Assembly (NCBI GenBank): GCA_949289625.1 | Contig: CASEPH010000487.1 | Coordinates: forward strand, 1-7,682 | Length of the DNA stretch: 7,682 bases | Direction of reading: 5' to 3' | Origin: an uncultured Clostridia bacterium | GTDB taxonomy: Bacteria; Bacillota_A; Clostridia; Oscillospirales; Oscillospiraceae | Notes under the pieces: generated by a model | Seen by the model: only the letters and a program-made list of their open reading frames with translations | What the model was told of the DNA's origin: nothing | The model's database searches: none | Made by a program: the position numbers and the translations under genes | Shown here: piece after piece, positions 6,321 to 7,682 of the stretch | Layout of the letters: the number at the start of each line of letters is the position of its first letter | How positions within the stretch are numbered: the stretch's first letter is position 1

Positions 6321-6734
6321 TTAAAGCGATTGCCTGTTTTTGTACATTTGGATCAGGCTGATAATATGGCCCAGATTGCCGCAGCCGGCAAACCGGGTAG
6401 TGTCGGCATAGTCCTGGGCCACGTCCAGCCAGAGCAGGTGGTTGAGTTCTTCCCGCAGGACTACCGGGTGGCGCAGCCGGCCGTAGTAGACTTCCATGAT
6501 GGCGTCCTCCATATAATAGGTGAAGTCCATCAGATGGGTGAGGGTAATGTCGTCGGGGGTGACGCCGGTCTCCTCCTGCAGCTCCCGATAGGCCCCGGAA
6601 AGGCTGTCTTCCCCCGGCTCCAGCTTGCCTCCCACGAAGTTCAGCAGTCCCCGATAGGGCTCCTTTTCCCGCAGGCAGAACAGGGCCTGCTTTTCGTCAG
6701 GACTAAATAGGGCGATCAGGTTCATACGTTTCAA
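6321..6734 (-). CDS. Nudix hydrolase
   Basis: It probably hydrolyses a nucleoside diphosphate linked to another moiety (a nucleotide or a related compound) with a divalent metal in the cytoplasm. Length is 137 residues. The Nudix box is complete at 36-58: Gly36, then Glu42, Arg50-Glu51, Glu54-Glu55 and Gly57-Val58, matching GX5EX7REUXEEXGU. The start is a TTG at 6734. GGAGG (plus positions 6743-6747) lies eight bases before it but 17 before the ATG at 6725, so the TTG is preferred. It is the first gene of a cluster with thyA 18 bases downstream. The neighbours suggest a house-cleaning role for oxidised or non-canonical nucleotides, or a pterin triphosphate step, but the sequence does not identify a substrate. 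The Nudix family call is firm. Confidence 0.9.
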   Translation of the reverse strand: MKRMNLIALFSPDEKQALFCLREKEPYRGLLNFVGGKLEPGEDSLSGAYRELQEETGVTPDDITLTHLMDFTYYMEDAIMEVYYGRLRHPVVLREELNHLLWLDVAQDYADTTRFAGCGNLGHIISLIQMYKNRQSL

Positions 6735-6740
6735 AGCCTG

Positions 6741-6749
6741 CCCCTCCTT
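6741..6749 (-). promoter_or_regulatory. Ribosome binding site that points to a TTG start for the Nudix gene
   Basis: On the minus strand this reads AAGGAGGGG. Its core GGAGG is eight bases before the TTG at 6734 and 17 bases before the first in-frame ATG at 6725, so it favours the TTG. Confidence 0.6.
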
Positions 6750-6758
6750 TTCCTACCC

Positions 6759-6787
6759 ATACTACCACAATTTCCGCCGGGGTGCAA
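6759..6787 (-). promoter_or_regulatory. Probable promoter of the Nudix-thyA-folA operon
   Basis: On the minus strand, TTGCAC (plus positions 6782-6787) is followed after exactly 17 bases by TAGTAT (6759-6764), a plausible housekeeping sigma -35/-10 pair. Transcription would start near 6752, leaving a leader of about 18 bases that begins just before the AAGGAGGGG ribosome binding site. Each hexamer matches consensus only partly. Confidence 0.5.
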
Positions 6788-6807
6788 CGGAAATCCACCG
6801 CCGGCGG
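6774..6807. repeat. GC-rich inverted repeat between the divergent promoters
   Basis: CCGCCGG at 6774-6780 and CCGGCGG at 6801-6807 are perfect inverted copies 20 bases apart. The left arm lies in the spacer of the minus-strand promoter and the right arm lies seven bases before the -35 of the plus-strand promoter. This could be a regulator site or a chance GC-rich dyad. Confidence 0.35.
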
Positions 6808-6813
6808 GAATAC

Positions 6814-6842
6814 TTGCATTCTGTGTGGGAACAGGGTATAAT
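6814..6842 (+). promoter_or_regulatory. Promoter of the DEAD-box helicase gene
   Basis: TTGCAT at 6814-6819 and a perfect TATAAT at 6837-6842 are separated by 17 bases, the ideal spacing for the housekeeping sigma factor. Transcription would start near 6849, about 26 bases before the helicase ATG. The -35 matches consensus only in its TTG. Confidence 0.7.
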
Positions 6843-6874
6843 GAGACGGAATAACAAAGTAATTGAGGTTGAAC

Positions 6875-7682
6875 ATGGAAAATATCACTTTTCAGGATCT
6901 TCCCATTGGGGAAGAGATCCTGCAAGCATTGGAGAAAAAGGGATACGGTTATCCGACCCAGGTCCAGGCCGAGGCCATTGGTCCCCTGATGGAGTGGAAG
7001 GACGTCATCGCCAAAGCCCCCACGGGCACAGGCAAGACCTTCGCCTTTGGCATCCCGGTTATCGAGCATATTGACCCGGAATCCGACGCCATCCAGGCAG
7101 CTATTCTAGCGCCCACCCGAGAATTGGCATTGCAGATTGGTGACGAGCTTCGTTCTCTTCTGGAATTTAAAAAGGGAATCCGGGTGGCGGTGCTCTATGG
7201 CGGCCAGCGGCTGGATACCCAGGCCAAGCAGCTTCAGAAAAAGCCCCAGATCATCGTGGCTACCCCAGGCCGACTGATGGATCACTATAAACGGAAAAAC
7301 CTGCGCTTTGACAGCATCAAGACCGTGATTCTGGACGAGGCGGACCGGATGCTGGATATGGGCTTTTACAAAGACGTTACCGGCATCGTGGAGAAAATGA
7401 AGAATCGCAAAAATATGGGCCTGTTCTCCGCCACCATCTCCCAGGAGGTCATGACGGTGAGCTGGATGTATCAGCGGGACGAGGTGGAGATCACGGTCCA
7501 GCCCAAGGCGGAGAGCCGGCCGGATATCCTCCAGTATAGCGTCTCCTGCAACGAACTGGAAAAGCTGCTCACCACCATCGAGCTGCTGGATGCCCTCAGC
7601 TTCGAACGGGTGATCATCTTCTGCAATACCAAGCATATGTGTCAGCGGGTCAGCGACGATCTCCGGGGAAGAGACTATACTG
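6875..7682 (+). CDS. DEAD-box RNA helicase, N-terminal part (cut by the window edge)
   Basis: An ATP-dependent helicase that remodels RNA, typically in ribosome assembly or RNA decay. The ATG at 6875 has GAGG at 6865-6868, six bases upstream. The reading frame stays open for 269 codons to the end of the window, so the 3' end lies outside. Motifs in order: the Q-motif region with Phe6 and YPTQVQ (26-31), motif I APTGTGKT (48-55), PTREL (80-84), GG (109-110), TPGR (130-133), DEAD itself as DEAD (154-157), SAT (185-187), and the beginning of the second RecA-like domain with VIIFCNTK. The first RecA-like domain is complete and all its motifs are intact. The remaining second domain and any C-terminal RNA-binding extension, which would decide between CshA-, DbpA- or RhlE-like types, are not visible. 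It is transcribed divergently from the Nudix-thyA-folA cluster. Confidence 0.94.
   Translation, partial: MENITFQDLPIGEEILQALEKKGYGYPTQVQAEAIGPLMEWKDVIAKAPTGTGKTFAFGIPVIEHIDPESDAIQAAILAPTRELALQIGDELRSLLEFKKGIRVAVLYGGQRLDTQAKQLQKKPQIIVATPGRLMDHYKRKNLRFDSIKTVILDEADRMLDMGFYKDVTGIVEKMKNRKNMGLFSATISQEVMTVSWMYQRDEVEITVQPKAESRPDILQYSVSCNELEKLLTTIELLDALSFERVIIFCNTKHMCQRVSDDLRGRDYT

Noticed and set aside
5577..6710. Plus-strand open frame of 377 codons opposite thyA and the Nudix gene
   Set aside because: It spans two well-identified minus-strand genes with intact catalytic motifs and carries no recognisable motif of its own.

Overview
The window looks like chromosomal DNA from a low-oxygen gut-type Clostridia bacterium, plausibly of the Oscillospiraceae (Flavonifractor/Lawsonibacter-like). 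That placement is inferred from four things: moderately GC-rich codon use, strong AAGGAGG-type ribosome binding sites with occasional TTG starts, a lipoprotein-type binding protein with a Ser/Thr/Ala/Glu linker (a Gram-positive layout), and thymidylate synthase and dihydrofolate reductase of Firmicutes type. No database search was possible, so the genus is not established.

Region 1 (about 154-4884, plus strand) is a complete five-gene ABC importer operon of the hydrophobic/branched-chain amino acid (HAAT, Liv) family. The order is binding lipoprotein, LivH permease, LivM permease, LivG ATPase, LivF ATPase. The binding-protein gene is separated from the rest by about 150 bases holding two hairpins, the second a 16-bp stem that probably protects or partly attenuates the transcript. 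The other four genes are tightly packed: a 12-base gap, then a 14-base overlap, then a 4-base ATGA overlap. A GC-rich hairpin at 4901-4933 ends the operon. It has T runs on both strands, so it also serves the convergent operon.

Region 2 (4956-6734, minus strand) is a three-gene cluster, transcribed as Nudix hydrolase, thymidylate synthase (thyA), dihydrofolate reductase (folA). ThyA makes dTMP and releases dihydrofolate. FolA reduces that back to tetrahydrofolate, and the Nudix enzyme probably acts on a nucleotide or nucleotide-like diphosphate. Gaps of 18 and 9 bases suggest one transcript.

Region 3 (6735-7682) is a divergent promoter region followed by a DEAD-box RNA helicase on the plus strand, cut by the right edge of the window after 269 codons. 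The two promoters face away from each other around a GC-rich inverted repeat.

This is mostly a core-genome window. I saw no mobile element, CRISPR array, RNA gene or unknown multi-gene system. The points worth a second look are the atypical ligand-contact loops of the binding protein, the altered ABC signature motif in LivG, the intergenic hairpin pair, the dyad between the divergent promoters, and the Nudix-thyA-folA association.
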